A stretch of 64,000 nucleotides of DNA from NCBI GenBank assembly GCA_000149265.1, contig CH003386.1:501989-565988 (forward strand), written 5' to 3'. A program made the position numbers and the translations under genes. Positions 41,090 through 53,184 of the stretch are shown here, in pieces (the first letter of the stretch is position 1; every line of letters begins with the position of its first letter). This stretch comes from Ciona savignyi. Lineage: Eukaryota; Chordata; Ascidiacea; Phlebobranchia; Cionidae. The notes under the pieces were generated by a model. It was not told where the DNA came from, did not search any database, and saw only the letters and a list, made by a program, of their open reading frames with translations.

Positions 41090-43810
41090 ATGGCAGAGCA
41101 AATTTTAGCAATTGTGCCTTCACATTTTAAAGATATGCCAGAAAGCTTCACACCAACGAAACTCATAGAAGGTTAGTCAATTATTCTAGTAGCATTAACA
41201 GGAATTACCAGTATAATATGTGTATCCTGTTGTTTTAATGTTTTTTTACGGTTCTAATTAAACATGTCGTATAGCTGCTGCAGTAACCTTGTACAACTAA
41301 AGTTTAAACTGGTACCGGTGTATAGAAACTAAAGTGCAAAATTGTAAAATTGCAGTGTTGGCTTAGACTTCACTGTTAGTTTAAGGTCCTGCTCCTGAAT
41401 AAGTGCATGTTACCTACTGCTGCATGCAAAAGGTGATAATGTATTTTAAGTAAAGGTCTATCCACATCAGTGCTTTAAATTAGGCTTTAAAATCACATTT
41501 TGTTTTTCTTATTATTTGAATATTTAAAGGAAAAATATTTAATTTCTTTTTAGATTTACAAAAGCATGAAGACATTTCAGAGCACCCTGGTAGTGAAAAC
41601 TACAACTGGAAATTATCTAACAAATACTACACGGCAAATGTTGATGTGCATATTGTGGAAACGAAAAACCTAATTAGTGAGGAATTTTCAGAAAAACTTG
41701 AAGCAGTTTTACTTATGTTTGACTCTAGAAAGGTAAAAAGATTTGTTTTTGTTCATACATAATTTTTGTAAAAGTCTATTGGCCATAGCCCAGAGTCAAT
41801 GTTGATTTGTGTCCTGTATTGTAATTATAACAAAAAAAAAACAAGTTTAATTAAACTGTTATATTTTCTAAAATGGAGCTGTTGTGTTTTGTTGCGTTTA
41901 TTTTTTTTTAATTTCTAAACAATATCTTGGAATATTAATAGGACTTTGTTAATTTTATTTATACAGGCATCGGACAGTATTAGTGTCCTGGATTCATGGC
42001 TGCCCTTTATTAAAGCTTGGGAATCAGATATTAAACTTGCTGTTTGTGAAAGGTTAGTACAACTAATCAAACCAAATGTTCAATTGCTCATTTGAATTAA
42101 AACAATTTACCAGGTGCTGCTCAGTTGATGATAAAGACGGTGCATTTTTGAATCGAGAAAAAGCCCAGCTTTGGTGCATTGATAATGGATTTGAACTCAT
42201 TGAACTTGACCCTGTATTAGAAGATTATGATGATTGTAAGTTCTAGTGGAGCAAGCAACGGACTTTGTAAAACTGTACGGACATCATGTACTTATAATAA
42301 TATCTAACAAAAACAATTTAGGCTGCATGTAATAAAAATATACATTCACCATAAAAAAATATTATAATTATAAGACACACTGGTACCTATTTAGATAACT
42401 TTTTTGAACTAATATAAGGTTATATTATATTTTCATTAAATATAATATTATAACAACAAGTATACTCTAATGAAAATTTTGCAAACTGGCAAAAAACAAC
42501 AAAAAGTTAACAGCTTTAATTCATGTAGATGAAGATTATGGAATAACTCGGATCCGAAAAGCAATTGAGGCGCATACTTGGCCACATATGGAACTAAAGG
42601 AAAATGACAATGAAAAGAAAAAAGTTGTTGAGGTGTTAAATTTATAAATCACAATTTAACTTCCCAAGAAAACACCATGTCTGTTGTGTTTAGTTGTTTA
42701 TACGAATTGTACAACATAGTCAGGTTCTATAATATGTTCAACAAACACAGGCATCACAAAAGAATCAAGACAAATACAAATAGCTTGCATAACGTAATGG
42801 TCATAGTCCCATCCTTCTAAAATATTTGTGGTTTAATATGCAACCAAAATTGAGGTTTTACTAAAAATTGAAAAAACATAACTATTTTGTGAGGTTTTAC
42901 TAGAAATTGAAAAAACATAACTATTTTGTGAGGTTTTACTAGAAATTGAAAAAACAATTATTTTGTGAGGTTTTACTAAAAATTAAAAAAAACAACTATT
43001 TTGTGAGGTTTTACTAAAAATTGAAAAAAACGTAACTAGGATGAAAAACGTGATCAGAATGAGAAGAAAGTGAAAGAAGCTGAAGAAAATTTGGGAGACT
43101 TATCAATGGAACAGCATATCGATGCCATGTTAGAAGGTGTTACTGATGACGATGATCAAGATTTTGAAGCACTTTTCCAGAAAATGCATCTATTTAAACG
43201 TAAATACTTTTTTACATGTCCATACTAGTTGCTAAAGGTGTTACTGGCGTTGTGTAAAGATTTTTGGTTCAACACCAGTTGTTAGCTAATTGGTTTGGTT
43301 CGTGAGCAAGGCACTAAGCATAAGTGGTCCGAGCCAGTGGATTAATGTGTTAAACAAAAACCTAAACAACATCTTAATTATATATAATACCCTACTAACA
43401 ACTAGGCCATGAGCATGGGGTAATCGGGCAATTGCCTGTGTGATGATGCCTTTGAGCGGTTTTGCAAGGTAGTCTGACGATTACCACCATTGTGTTAACT
43501 CTTTGGCATTTTCATATCTACAATAATAAAACATGCTTATCCCATATTGAAAAACACAATTTAGTAGTTTCAGTAACCGGGCCGTCGCTATTATACGACT
43601 CCTAATATCAATCCAACATTGTGAATTCGTCGGAATACAACATGCTAGAATACAAATAATCCAATCCATACAATATTATTTTTTTATACAGAGTCTGCAA
43701 TGGCAATGCCGGAAGCATCTCGAAAAGATTACGCTGAAAAAGTGGTCACAGCCTTCTGGAATGCAATTGGCGGGGATACAGATGAGATCTCGTCTAACTT
43801 GGATGGCTAA
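41090..43810 (+). CDS. AAGAB: Alpha- and gamma-adaptin-binding protein p34, 283 aa
   Basis: Chaperone that stabilises adaptor-complex subunits during AP1/AP2 assembly in the cytosol. Exons: 41090-41171, 41554-41732, 41967-42052, 42114-42235, 42529-42632, 43040-43199 and 43692-43810, totalling 852 bases with all phases matching; human AAGAB is 315 residues. The N-terminal half is the pseudo-GTPase-like fold: NKYYTANVDVHIVE, LLMFDSRK, SVLDSWLPFIKAW, KLAVCER, EKAQLWCIDNGFELIELDP. An acidic hinge (EDYDDYEDYGITRI) and a charged linker follow. The conserved C-terminal block is LEGVTDDDDQDFEALFQKM with YAEKVVTAFWNAIGGDTDEI, the closest match to human ([20 protein letters not shown]). The start ATG is the first in a context following ACTAG, a possible trans-splice acceptor. 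Exon 6 begins right at the end of a five-unit minisatellite. AATAAA is at 44053. Confidence 0.96.
42851..43039. repeat. Minisatellite of five units (37-39 bp), abutting AAGAB exon 6
   Basis: Units start with TGAGGTTTTACTA and end with an A-run and CTATTTTG, at 42851, 42890, 42929, 42966 and 43004. Units 1 and 2 differ by one base; later units carry small length changes. The last unit ends CGTAACTAG, which is the acceptor AG of AAGAB exon 6 (exon from 43040). Confidence 0.93.
43255..43500 (+). repeat. Degenerate SINE family-1 copy in AAGAB last intron
   Basis: GTGAGCAAGGCACTAAGC, GAGCCAGTGGATTAATGTGT and AATCGGGCAATTGCCTGTGTGATGATGCC follow the SINE body with many substitutions and a partial inverted piece after 43450. 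Confidence 0.6.
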
Positions 43811-44052
43811 AAATTATTAGATCACCTGGCATCTTCATTATACCTGCAATATCGTAAGGTCACTCACGCAGTCGTGTGATATATGTTGAGCGGATGTAGC
43901 TTGATTTATGAATTAAATATATGAAAGTCGTGCTTTCTTATTACTAAATGTAAAAGTTACCGCTTTTCAGGAAATTACTTGTGATTATATTTTTACAATT
44001 TCGACTTTCGTTTTTTTTAACCGCATTAAAACGATTGTCTACTTATTTTTTG

Positions 44053-44058
44053 AATAAA
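44053..44058 (+). terminator. Likely poly(A) signal of AAGAB
   Basis: AATAAA 242 bases after the stop; no nearer exact hexamer was seen on the coding strand. Confidence 0.45.
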
Positions 44059-44239
44059 AGTACAATAATCATTTAATGCCTGGAGAGTCCAGACGTTCCG
44101 TATCGTCGGTGCAATATATAACATTCATGTGTCATTTTTCATGTTAATAAATTTAACAAGAAAAATTATCGATGCGGAGTGGTCTGCACGTTTTTAGTAC
44201 AGAACATAAGGCACAATACTTTGAAATGAGATCTGGTAA

Positions 44240-44395
44240 AAATGGGCAATCGTAAGGTTACTTTTTGTATACCGTTGGGTTAACGGAGTTCTTGCACTGT
44301 CTGGAGTACGTAGTCTCACACGGGTAATCATAAGAATACCTCGCGTTGCCGTTGGGTTCCCAGAGCTATTGCAATGTATGTATATGACTGAAGCG
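44240..44395 (-). repeat. Two adjacent SINE family-1 fragments, inverted
   Basis: The segment GGGCAATCGTAAGGTTACTT to TTGCACTGTC (44243-44302), and then GGGTAATCATAAGAATACCT to TTGCAATGTA (44318-44378), both match the same part of the reversed SINE, so the piece is present twice in a row. Confidence 0.65.
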
Positions 44396-44842
44396 TTTTT
44401 TTCAGTTTTCTTAGTCCCAATTAATCGATTGGGTACAGGCTATATCCGCTAAGTGACACCTCCACGAGATTATTGTAAGTAACCAACTAAAAAAATGTCA
44501 AGAAGTGAGTTGATTTGAATGTATTTGCTTATTGGGACTTCGTCATTGCATAATTTTACATCAGTGAACAAAATAAAAAAAATATTAATGTTTATGGCAA
44601 CCTTGTAATGTTTCCTGTTCTTTTCGAAAATATTAGCTGCTTGTGGTATATAATTAAGACGTTTCTTTAAATTTAGTAAAACCCATTAATTTACCTGGTT
44701 TGGACGTTGTTCGCACGACCAATCTATTCCAACGGATAATTCCAGACAGGTGTTGTTTGAGTTTCAATTGTGTGATTTTCTGCTCAATTAGGTGCGTTTG
44801 TTACGGCGACAAACAACTGTTTGCATTGAATGTCTGTTTAGT

Positions 44843-45133
44843 CCGGCCCGATGGTCTAGCGGTTAAGTGCGTCGCCTTTCAATCGAAAGGTTGCAGGTGC
44901 GAAACTGGTCGCTAGCTAGTCGGTTGTGTTCTTGGGCAAGGCACTTTGCGGACATTGCCTGAACCCAGCGGATTAATGGGTTCTACCAAATTGACGGAAC
45001 GCGTCTATCATATACAACACACTGCAATAGCTCCGGTAACCCGACGATGGGCGCGAGGTGATCTGACGATTGCCCGTGTGATAACCCCCTAGGTTTTCCC
45101 ATTCACGGGGATAAACATGAATATCCTATCCTG
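44843..45133 (+). repeat. Full-length tRNA-derived SINE (family 1), reference copy
   Basis: The head CGGCCCGATGGTCTAGCGGT is an A-box region, followed by TTAAGTGCGTCGCCTTTCAA and a B-box-like GGTTGCAGGTGCGAAAC, closely resembling a tRNA. The body runs from TGGTCGCTAGCTAGTCGG through CACTGCAATAGCTCCGGTAA to CCCATTCACGGGGATAAAC, and the tail is AATATCCTATCCTG. At about 290 bp and with all parts present it is the youngest-looking copy. Ciona is known to carry composite tRNA-related SINEs (Cics-1 type); identity with that family is not checked. Confidence 0.9.
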
Positions 45134-45610
45134 TTGTAATTAGTGACGTGTTTCGCCTATCGACCCCGCGTTGTGGACTGATTAATTAATTGTGTGCAAA
45201 CGTCACAAATACTGAAGATATTGTAGAGTATGACATAAGAGAACAGCGATAAGGTTTAATGAAAGAAAGCTGCAGAAAAATGCTCTAGTTTTTTAATGTG
45301 ACAAAGGAGCGAAAACAACTATTTACCAACTCTATGGTGCAAATGACGTCGCAACAGCTGACAAAGGAGCGGATGCAGTGAGCTGTAACATAAAAACAAA
45401 CTAGAAAGATCTCGTAGTTTCTGGAACTCACCGTACATTTATGTTTATTGGCAGTTAAATTGGCCAGGTAATATGCTTAAACAACCACGATCGTACTTTT
45501 TTCAGCAACTTAAAAATAATTGATTTAACGTTTTGTTGTGTTATTGTTAATTGTTGACTGCTATAGTGTGTACATTTTCACTTATGCCCTGAAAAAAAAC
45601 AAAAAAAAAC
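45134..45610. other. Upstream region of TCP11-like gene
   Basis: Contains a direct repeat of GACAAAGGAGCG (45300 and 45360 region) and an A-rich run (45585-45610) immediately before the ATG. No further gene was seen between AAGAB and this start. Confidence 0.4.
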
Positions 45611-48600
45611 ATGGAAAATCGAAAGCAAAATGAAACAAAAGATGATGATGAAAAGAAGATGGGAAAAACAAGTAAGAGTTTTTTTGTTTGGTAAATACTA
45701 ATTAAGGTTTGTCACAGGTGAATGTAACTATAGAATTTTTTGCAAACGCCTGTCTTTGTTATTTTTAATTGCAATAGCCAATTGGATAAGTTGCGCAATT
45801 TTTGTTTGGAAAATACTGAATTATATATTATGTTAATTAAAAGAGGCTTGACCTTTCGATTGCAAAAAGCATCACTTCGTGGTTTTCAAATGCAAGAGTA
45901 TAAATTCCACAAATGTTACTTAAAAGCCCAAATTGTGATATTATCAATTAAAAATGTCTGTCTTTTGTAATTGTTGATAGAAAAAGCCTCACATTTTTAT
46001 TGCGAAAACCTGACTTTCACGATTGGAAAAGCCTGACCTATAAGTTTCGTTTTTCATTCTAAAATTACGAAGACCGTCTGTTACAATCATAAGGTTAAAC
46101 CTTTCTAATCAAAGGCAACGAAAGTTAAGCCTTTTCAATTAAAAAAGACAAAGTGTGGGTTTTGAAACTGTAAAAGTTAGTTTTTGCAGTCTGCAATTAA
46201 AGAGCCTGGCAAGTTAGTTTTAAAAAGCATTGCAAAATAACTAAAATAACTGGTCATTCAGTTGGGGAGACGTTCAGGGATCCTGCGAATTTAGTTAGTA
46301 CCCTCAATTTACGAAAATGTTTCTATGTACTTGTTTTAGTACTGTTATTTTATGTACAATTAATGGTAAATGGTTGTCACAGATAATAAGACAGTAAGCC
46401 AGTTGGGTCCACCAGAGGGCCTTTGAATTTTAATGTTACGACAATACCCTGTAGGTTTGTTACGACAATATCCTGTAGTTAACTAATCTGAGCATTGTGT
46501 AAAAATGCAAACATATCATATCCGGTTATGCATGTGTACCCCCTGTAAAGGAGTCTTGATTACTAATTCTGACCAATAAACTGTAATTATACAGCAAATG
46601 AGCGAAGTTCCAGTGAAAAACGAGAGCACTCCATGATAAATCAAGTTTCGTTAGCCGATAAAAATCTTTCGGGTAACCCAACTCCATCTCAAGATATTCA
46701 AAAAGGTTTGCTTTTTGCCTTAATTCTTAAAGAAGGTATCGTATAAAAATCTACACCACACAGGTGTATAACAATATTTTCTTGCACACTTAATCTAAAT
46801 GCTCTTGTTTGCCAGGAAACCAAAGTACATATGGGAGCACAGGAATTGCACACTCACCAAGTCGTAAGTTACTTTGTCACTCGGTAACAATCATTTTTAA
46901 TTAAACATTTTTTTCCTCTACTCTGCAATATGTATATATAACACAATGCTAACAGTTTCTGTATCCTGACTGGGTGTCAGGAGGTATGGGATAATCATGC
47001 CCTTTAAGCTTATATTTTCTTGGCGTATAGCTGTCAACCTGACCGCCATTAATATAACTCATCTCTAACCTTTTGATAATTTTGGATTGATGCTGACCCT
47101 GTTATGACCTTGCGTACTCCAAATTATAAATCGTACTTTTCCTTATAATAATCACCATCTACATCACAAAACCAAATGAATGCAGTTGCCACTATATGTA
47201 CTAATCATGACCAACTTTACGAACAGAATCTCCGCCGAGCAAAAAAAACCCAAGTGTGGAACAGCTCACTGAAGTAAACATAGCAGCGACAAACATGGCG
47301 GTGGCCCATGAAATTGCACTTGACGGAAGTTTTAAACTTCCTGAACCGAGTGAGACACCCCAAGCTGATACTCCTGAAGGTTTCGCATCTATACTTCTAA
47401 TAAAAACCGATAATGTTTTTAAAAAAACACAAAGAACCAAGCTTTTTGTTAGATAATAGTACAAAATATAATTTTTGTTTAGTTTAGTATTTCCGGCACA
47501 AAAAAGAACAATTTTCCCAACACATTAAGTTTTAGCTTTTTAAGTCGTATTTAGCAAGTCTTAAAATTTTCCAATTTTCTGGATTATCCTGTTAAAAAAG
47601 CTTTTAAAAATTATAAAAATTCTTTATTACAAACCTATATAAAAGCTTTAAATTTCAGCCAAGATGTTTAAAGTCGTGCAAGAAACTATGCGCAGAGTCT
47701 TCTGGGATAGTGTAAAGAAAGACATGGAAAGTGATCCGCCAGTTTATGATCACATTTTCGTATTGATTGGGGAAATCAAGGAAATTCTTCTTTCTCTGCT
47801 ACCTAACAATCGCACTACTTCATTTCACACTAGGTAAATGGCTCATTTCGTCTGGAACATTAAAACTACTTCATTAACCATATCACTTTATAGTTTGATA
47901 CCTACTTTCGCCACTAAATGCCATAGTTGCACACCTGTACAAAGAACTTGGTGTATTATCTTGGAAACTAGTGGATTCTAATGATCATGTTTTATACATT
48001 TATAAGTTGAAACAAAATACTCAGAATACTCATGCTACAAACCAATTGTAAACATATCTAATTCTGTGTTCTGACTATTAACAGTTTTACTTTATCTTTT
48101 TTTAAGCAGCCATAAAAGGATAATTGTTTTGTTGCTTTGATTTTTATGTTTAATATGCTTAAACTTAACAATAACATGGCTGTTGCAAATTGGCCATGCT
48201 CTAACCTGCAATTAAACAACCTTCAGAATTTAATTGTAGTCTATTGCAGCTCAAACTCTTTACATCATTGCATGTTGGTGATAATTTGGGTAGGCCTATC
48301 TTTGTTAAACAAAAATGTTTTAATAATTAAGAATATTGTTAATTTGGTAATAACAGCATGCCGTATTTGTACAGAATAAATGAAGGTTTGGATGTAGAGT
48401 TACTGCGTCAACAAGCTGACCATGGAAGTTTGGAAGTTCATAAACTATCTTCGTTTGTTATTGATTGCATGGTGAATATGTGCGCTCCTTATCGGGACGA
48501 CCAGGTTGCACAACTGCGTGAGATTAATGACATTGTAGAGCTCTTCAAGTAAGTACTGTTTAGTGTTTTAAGTTTAATTCAAATACCTCAAATTCTATTA

Positions 48601-51600
48601 TCAAATGGTCTAAAATCCCATTAAATTTAAACATTTAATTCTAAATTTATTGTCACATTATAAGGACTACTTATGATTAATTATTTTAAGTTTTTATGTT
48701 GTTACATCACTATTTGTATAAAAAAAATTATCAGTTACATTGCAAATTCAAAAGTACTCTCGAACCCCTTGTAACCTTTTTTTTGTTAATCACAGGGAGA
48801 TATATCAAGTATTGAACCTACTGAAACGTGACATGGCAAATTTTTACATTTCATCATACCGACCACACATACAACAACAGCATGTAGAATACGAGCGTGA
48901 CAAGTTCGCAAAGGTCTTATACCAACCTACCAGGTTATTTGTTGTTCTTTTTTTGACGCTAATCAAAACATGCTAGAGAAATAAAGTACCAATTATATAT
49001 AATACAGAGATTGCTCAAATTGAGACTTGCTGTTATACCGACCCTATGCAGTTTGTACAGTTCATAAATATATTATCCAATGAGCAAAATAATCTAGATA
49101 CACTATCAGACCTAGGGCCTAACTTGGCATCTTATATCATTAAACAAAACACACATTACTCAAAGCAGTTTATTAAATAATAAATTATGTAAAAAATAAA
49201 ATATATTTGTGATGAAAATACCCATTCTCTCAGATGGACTGAAACACACTGAGATATGGTTGAACGAGGTACGCAAAGAATTGCAAACAGAACAACAACA
49301 GTAAGTACCAATTTATCACAGATTAGAGGAAATTCCTAAACAACCTTTGCATATCTAACTATGCAAGACAAGTGATATCAAATTGTTGTGATTTTCAAAA
49401 ATTATTAAAATCACCTCTCTTTAGTAGTTTTATTGGTGGGTAGTCAGTCCCATGTTAAGTTTTAGATTTGCCAGGTGCGTAATGTAAAGTTTAAATGTGC
49501 ATATTTAGTTATACTATAAATTAAAATAATATGACTAGGCAATCTGTTTCAATAATATGCACCCATTTCAAGTGAAAACAGCGTTAATAAATACTTATAG
49601 TTGTAGCCACCAGTATGTTATGCAATTAAATATAATATTTAGAAATAAATTTATCACAACCCATAATATAATTGGTGAAATGCTGCAAAAATAGAATGAC
49701 AATATTAAACTCACAGAACCGAACCATCATCCACACAAAGTGATGTGCCATTAAGTCCACTTACTCTTCTCAAAAAATCCTACTTGAGACTACTTGACTG
49801 GGACTACAAAACAAAGGATTTTCCGGAGGTAAGATTGATTTGTTGAGTGTGTGTATTGTACCTTGATAACATACCTTGATCACTAAGCTATAGTGACTTG
49901 CTGTGCTTTTGAGTGATCTTGCAATAAGACCCGGGTGGTTTCTTGTAGTGATTGTAATTGGAATGACATACCAAAATGACCACTGACAACTTGGAGTCAC
50001 AGTGGCTCAGACAGTTTATTAATAAATAACTACATGTGAAGAAAAATCATTTTTTTAAATACTTTGACAAGGGCACACATTGTTCTCATGACTAGCTGTG
50101 GAATAATTACCATCCTTTTTCCACCCCGAGTATAAAGAATACCATGTCCTTACGACCCCTATAAAACTGTTAAATCTCATTAATCAAAACTCATTAAAAA
50201 ACTCAAAACCCTTTCACTGTGCGCATCCCCAGACATTATGCATGGATGAGGTTCGGTTTCTAGCCATCCAATCAGAATTCAAACGACTGATCCTCATCTC
50301 CTCGGTTCTCCTTACCAGTTTGTCGAACTTTGGATCCTCTCTATCCTCCCATGTGGAGTTCACCAATAAATTGAAGGACGACCTTCTTGTTCTTGTTGCT
50401 GCCGACCAATCGTAAGAGTGTATTCTGATAAACGATTCCTGTTTGTATTCTGATTAACAACTCTTTTACATGAATTTTAATGATTCTATCTATAGTTAAT
50501 AATTAAATTAACGAAATAGAACAATAAACCAAGTCACCCATATTTTTTATTGTTTAACTTACAGACACTGGTGTTGCGTATATAAGTAGGCTGAAAATAC
50601 TTAAGATATTCCTAGTTTTAACATTTGTTTGCTTGTTCGTTCGATAAAACCAAAATTCACTTCCGTAAGTTAATAAAGTAGTAAAAAACAAGAGAATAAT
50701 AAAATATAATGTCGCCATGCTTTAGGTTGTAATAAATAATAATGTCGCCATGCTTTAGGTTGGACGATAACTTGACGGACCTGTTAAGCGGTTTGGTGGA
50801 GCATGTTTGGGACTTGGTGACCAAATACGTAATGGGGAAGTCCCCCGCTCTGGAGTCCTGCAGTGCACCCAGTCACAAGGAAACCTTGAAATTAAAAATC
50901 GAAAATTTGGCTACTCTTCGAGATAATCAAGTTTATAACATATTAGGTATGAAAAGATATGTTATAGCTGTTTTTACTTGCTTTTTTACACAAAAAAATA
51001 GTTTCAACTTGTTTGTGGAGTTTTCATATGTTCCCAATTATGTTACACAGTATGTAGATGTTTTATATGTATCAGGATGGGTGGGAAAATCCACATAAAA
51101 AGGATTTCACTGATATTTAACTCGAGGGATTGAAGGTTAATACAGTTATTAACTCAAGAATTCCTTGTTGTTTTTATTATATAACTCCTCCAACAATTCA
51201 GTTGCTAAGTTATTACAGTATGTTGTAAATGTAAACACATGTATTTTAATTTGTGTGTTTTTTACCACTTTATATTAGGTATATTTTTATATATTTTAAG
51301 TGCTGGGCTTGTATGGATCAAGTATAAGATTTTAAAATTACATTATATTTATCGTTTTAAATGGATTTTTCGAATTTCTCCCTTTTCTCTGCTAATAAGT
51401 CTGACAACGTTCCCAGCGTTATCCCATTCATGGATATAAAATGTGAATATCCTATCCAATCCTAGTTAAAAATGGCAATCTTAATTATTATGCGCAGAGA
51501 AGCGTGGCTCCAGTTACTTGCAATCTATGGCTGAGCACCTGGCGCAGAAGAAAAGCAGCAGCGGACCCCACCAGCTGCCTGTACCTCCTGGATTCCAGGT

Positions 51601-53184
51601 ATTTGTGCCATACCGCTATTTTCATGCTCCGTTTTTACAAATCGGTCTCGTTCGATTTGGAATTAGACCTCATGCTAAGTTTAATAAAACTAAACTACAT
51701 TGTTGTTGTAATATTTAGTACTAGACTATGTCAGAATGGTATTTTCGACTACTGCGTTATAACCACAATGCACTGTACATAACTGTTACAATATGTGCTT
51801 TTTATATATATTTGCTAAGTTTCAATATTTTCAATGTTTAAATTATCCATAACATTGATAATTTATTCCTAATGCTGACAATCAATCGATTATAATGACA
51901 GCTAATCCATACTAATAAAAGCTTAAACTATGCCGAAGTTTACAGTTGAAATATACTTAGATCCTCCAAAAAGAGATGCTGACGCTTGCAGTAAATTACG
52001 CAAAGCTGGTCAACTTAAATCAAATGGTTTACGGTCCATTTTATGTTCCTGTACTAAAGAAGGTTTTGGGTAAGTACATTGTACAAAAATTTAGAATGTA
52101 ATGCATGCTGATTATTTTGTTTAATATTGTTATAGAATAGTCATTGGTAATGTAACTTTAGTTTGTTATCGATCCACTTAATTCCACTAGATTAACTAAC
52201 TTAGGACAAGTGCCGTGCCAAGGGACGCTACCGTGGAAAATGATAGTCAGAGTATAGGATGGTAGATGGAGCCACACACCTATGGCCATTACCCCGTCCA
52301 TATCGCTTTAAACCACGCAGTCAGAATGATATTTGTACCCAAGTTAACAACATTGACGGTTCAAAATAAGAACAAATAAATTGGAAACAAAATAATTAAA
52401 TCACTCATCTCCCGACCATAAAGTGTCACCAGAGTAGGCTTTCAATATAGCTACCACAAATCTAGTTTAATGGAAATGTTGCTATGAATTAAATCCTGCC
52501 ACATGCATTTGACCATTCAATAGATTTTCTGCCGAGAGGCGCATGATGCATTATACACGTGTATATATATGTATGACTGCAAAGTATATTTTTATATCGA
52601 AATATGAATGGATGTATTTATGTGTCATATGTATCTTGGTGGGTGGGGAAATCCACATTGATGATTTATACATGGTTTATTCGAATATCTAATACGCGAA
52701 TACTGATGCGATTACTTTGTGTTGCATTCCATAAAACCATTGCCGCAATTTTGAAAGTTTAGTTTATTTTTTTGTTATTATAAAAAAAACACGCAACGGA
52801 CGTTTATTAGAAAAAAATGAAACTGAAAAAAAACGGCAACGACAGTACAAAAATACCCCAAAAAATACAATAGCCCTCTATGTGAAGTATGTTGCCATGG
52901 GAAAGAATGTTTTTTTTTCATTGTTGTTTGCTGTCCCGCCGTTGTAGCGCAAACTTAACCCACGGTAAAATATAAACTTAAACGAATTTCCCCTATCAAT
53001 AGGCATTCAGTCAAAGTCAAGTCCGAATCAGAAACAACAGTCTACCACCGAAGTAAAAACAGGTAAACACTTAGCTTTAGAAAATGTTACAAAATTTGTT
53101 TTATGTGACCGGCATTGTTTATTTTAAGCAGACCAGGAGTCAGAAGAAAAATCGGAAGCTGATCAGGCGTCCACCACGTCATAA
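45611..53184 (+). CDS. TCP11L1: T-complex protein 11-like protein, about 537 aa, 14 exons
   Basis: The TCP11 family includes testis and sperm-flagellum proteins and the widely expressed TCP11L1/L2. Exons: 45611-45671, 46595-46705, 46816-46863, 47227-47379, 47659-47833, 48375-48548, 48796-48933, 49234-49300, 49717-49828, 50233-50411, 50759-50946, 51498-51598, 53011-53062 and 53132-53184. The N-terminal 120 residues are polar (DDDEKKMGK, Ser-rich). The TCP11 domain starts at [20 protein letters not shown] with [35 protein letters not shown] and [14 protein letters not shown], followed by [12 protein letters not shown] and [20 protein letters not shown]. The tail is acidic ([14 protein letters not shown]). 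All junctions match in phase except exon 7 to 8, where joining at the visible sites leaves one base too many; an undetected micro-exon, an unusual splice site or a sequence error would explain it. The choice of L1 over TCP11 rests on general resemblance. Confidence 0.91.
50709..50762 (+). repeat. Tandem duplication carrying a 3' splice site
   Basis: AATGTCGCCATGCTTTAGGTTG occurs twice, 33 bases apart, starting at 50708 and 50741. The second copy supplies the acceptor TTTAG of TCP11-like exon 11 (exon from 50759); the first copy holds an identical TTTAG at 50725. Confidence 0.9.
51402..51467 (+). repeat. SINE family-1 tail fragment
   Basis: CGTTATCCCATTCATGGATA then AATATCCTATCCAATCCTAG matches the SINE 3' end and its five-base tail. 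It lies in a TCP11-like intron. Confidence 0.7.

Noticed and set aside
42851-43039. Regularly spaced repeat as a possible CRISPR array
   Set aside because: Units are contiguous without unique spacers, lie in an animal intron and vary in length; it is a minisatellite.
44843-44910. tRNA-like segment as a functional tRNA gene
   Set aside because: The acceptor and T-arm pairing cannot be formed cleanly, and the segment is the head of a repeated SINE.
51504-51782. Alternative plus frames over TCP11-like exon 12
   Set aside because: The in-phase frame ([17 protein letters not shown]) fits both flanking junctions; the others do not.
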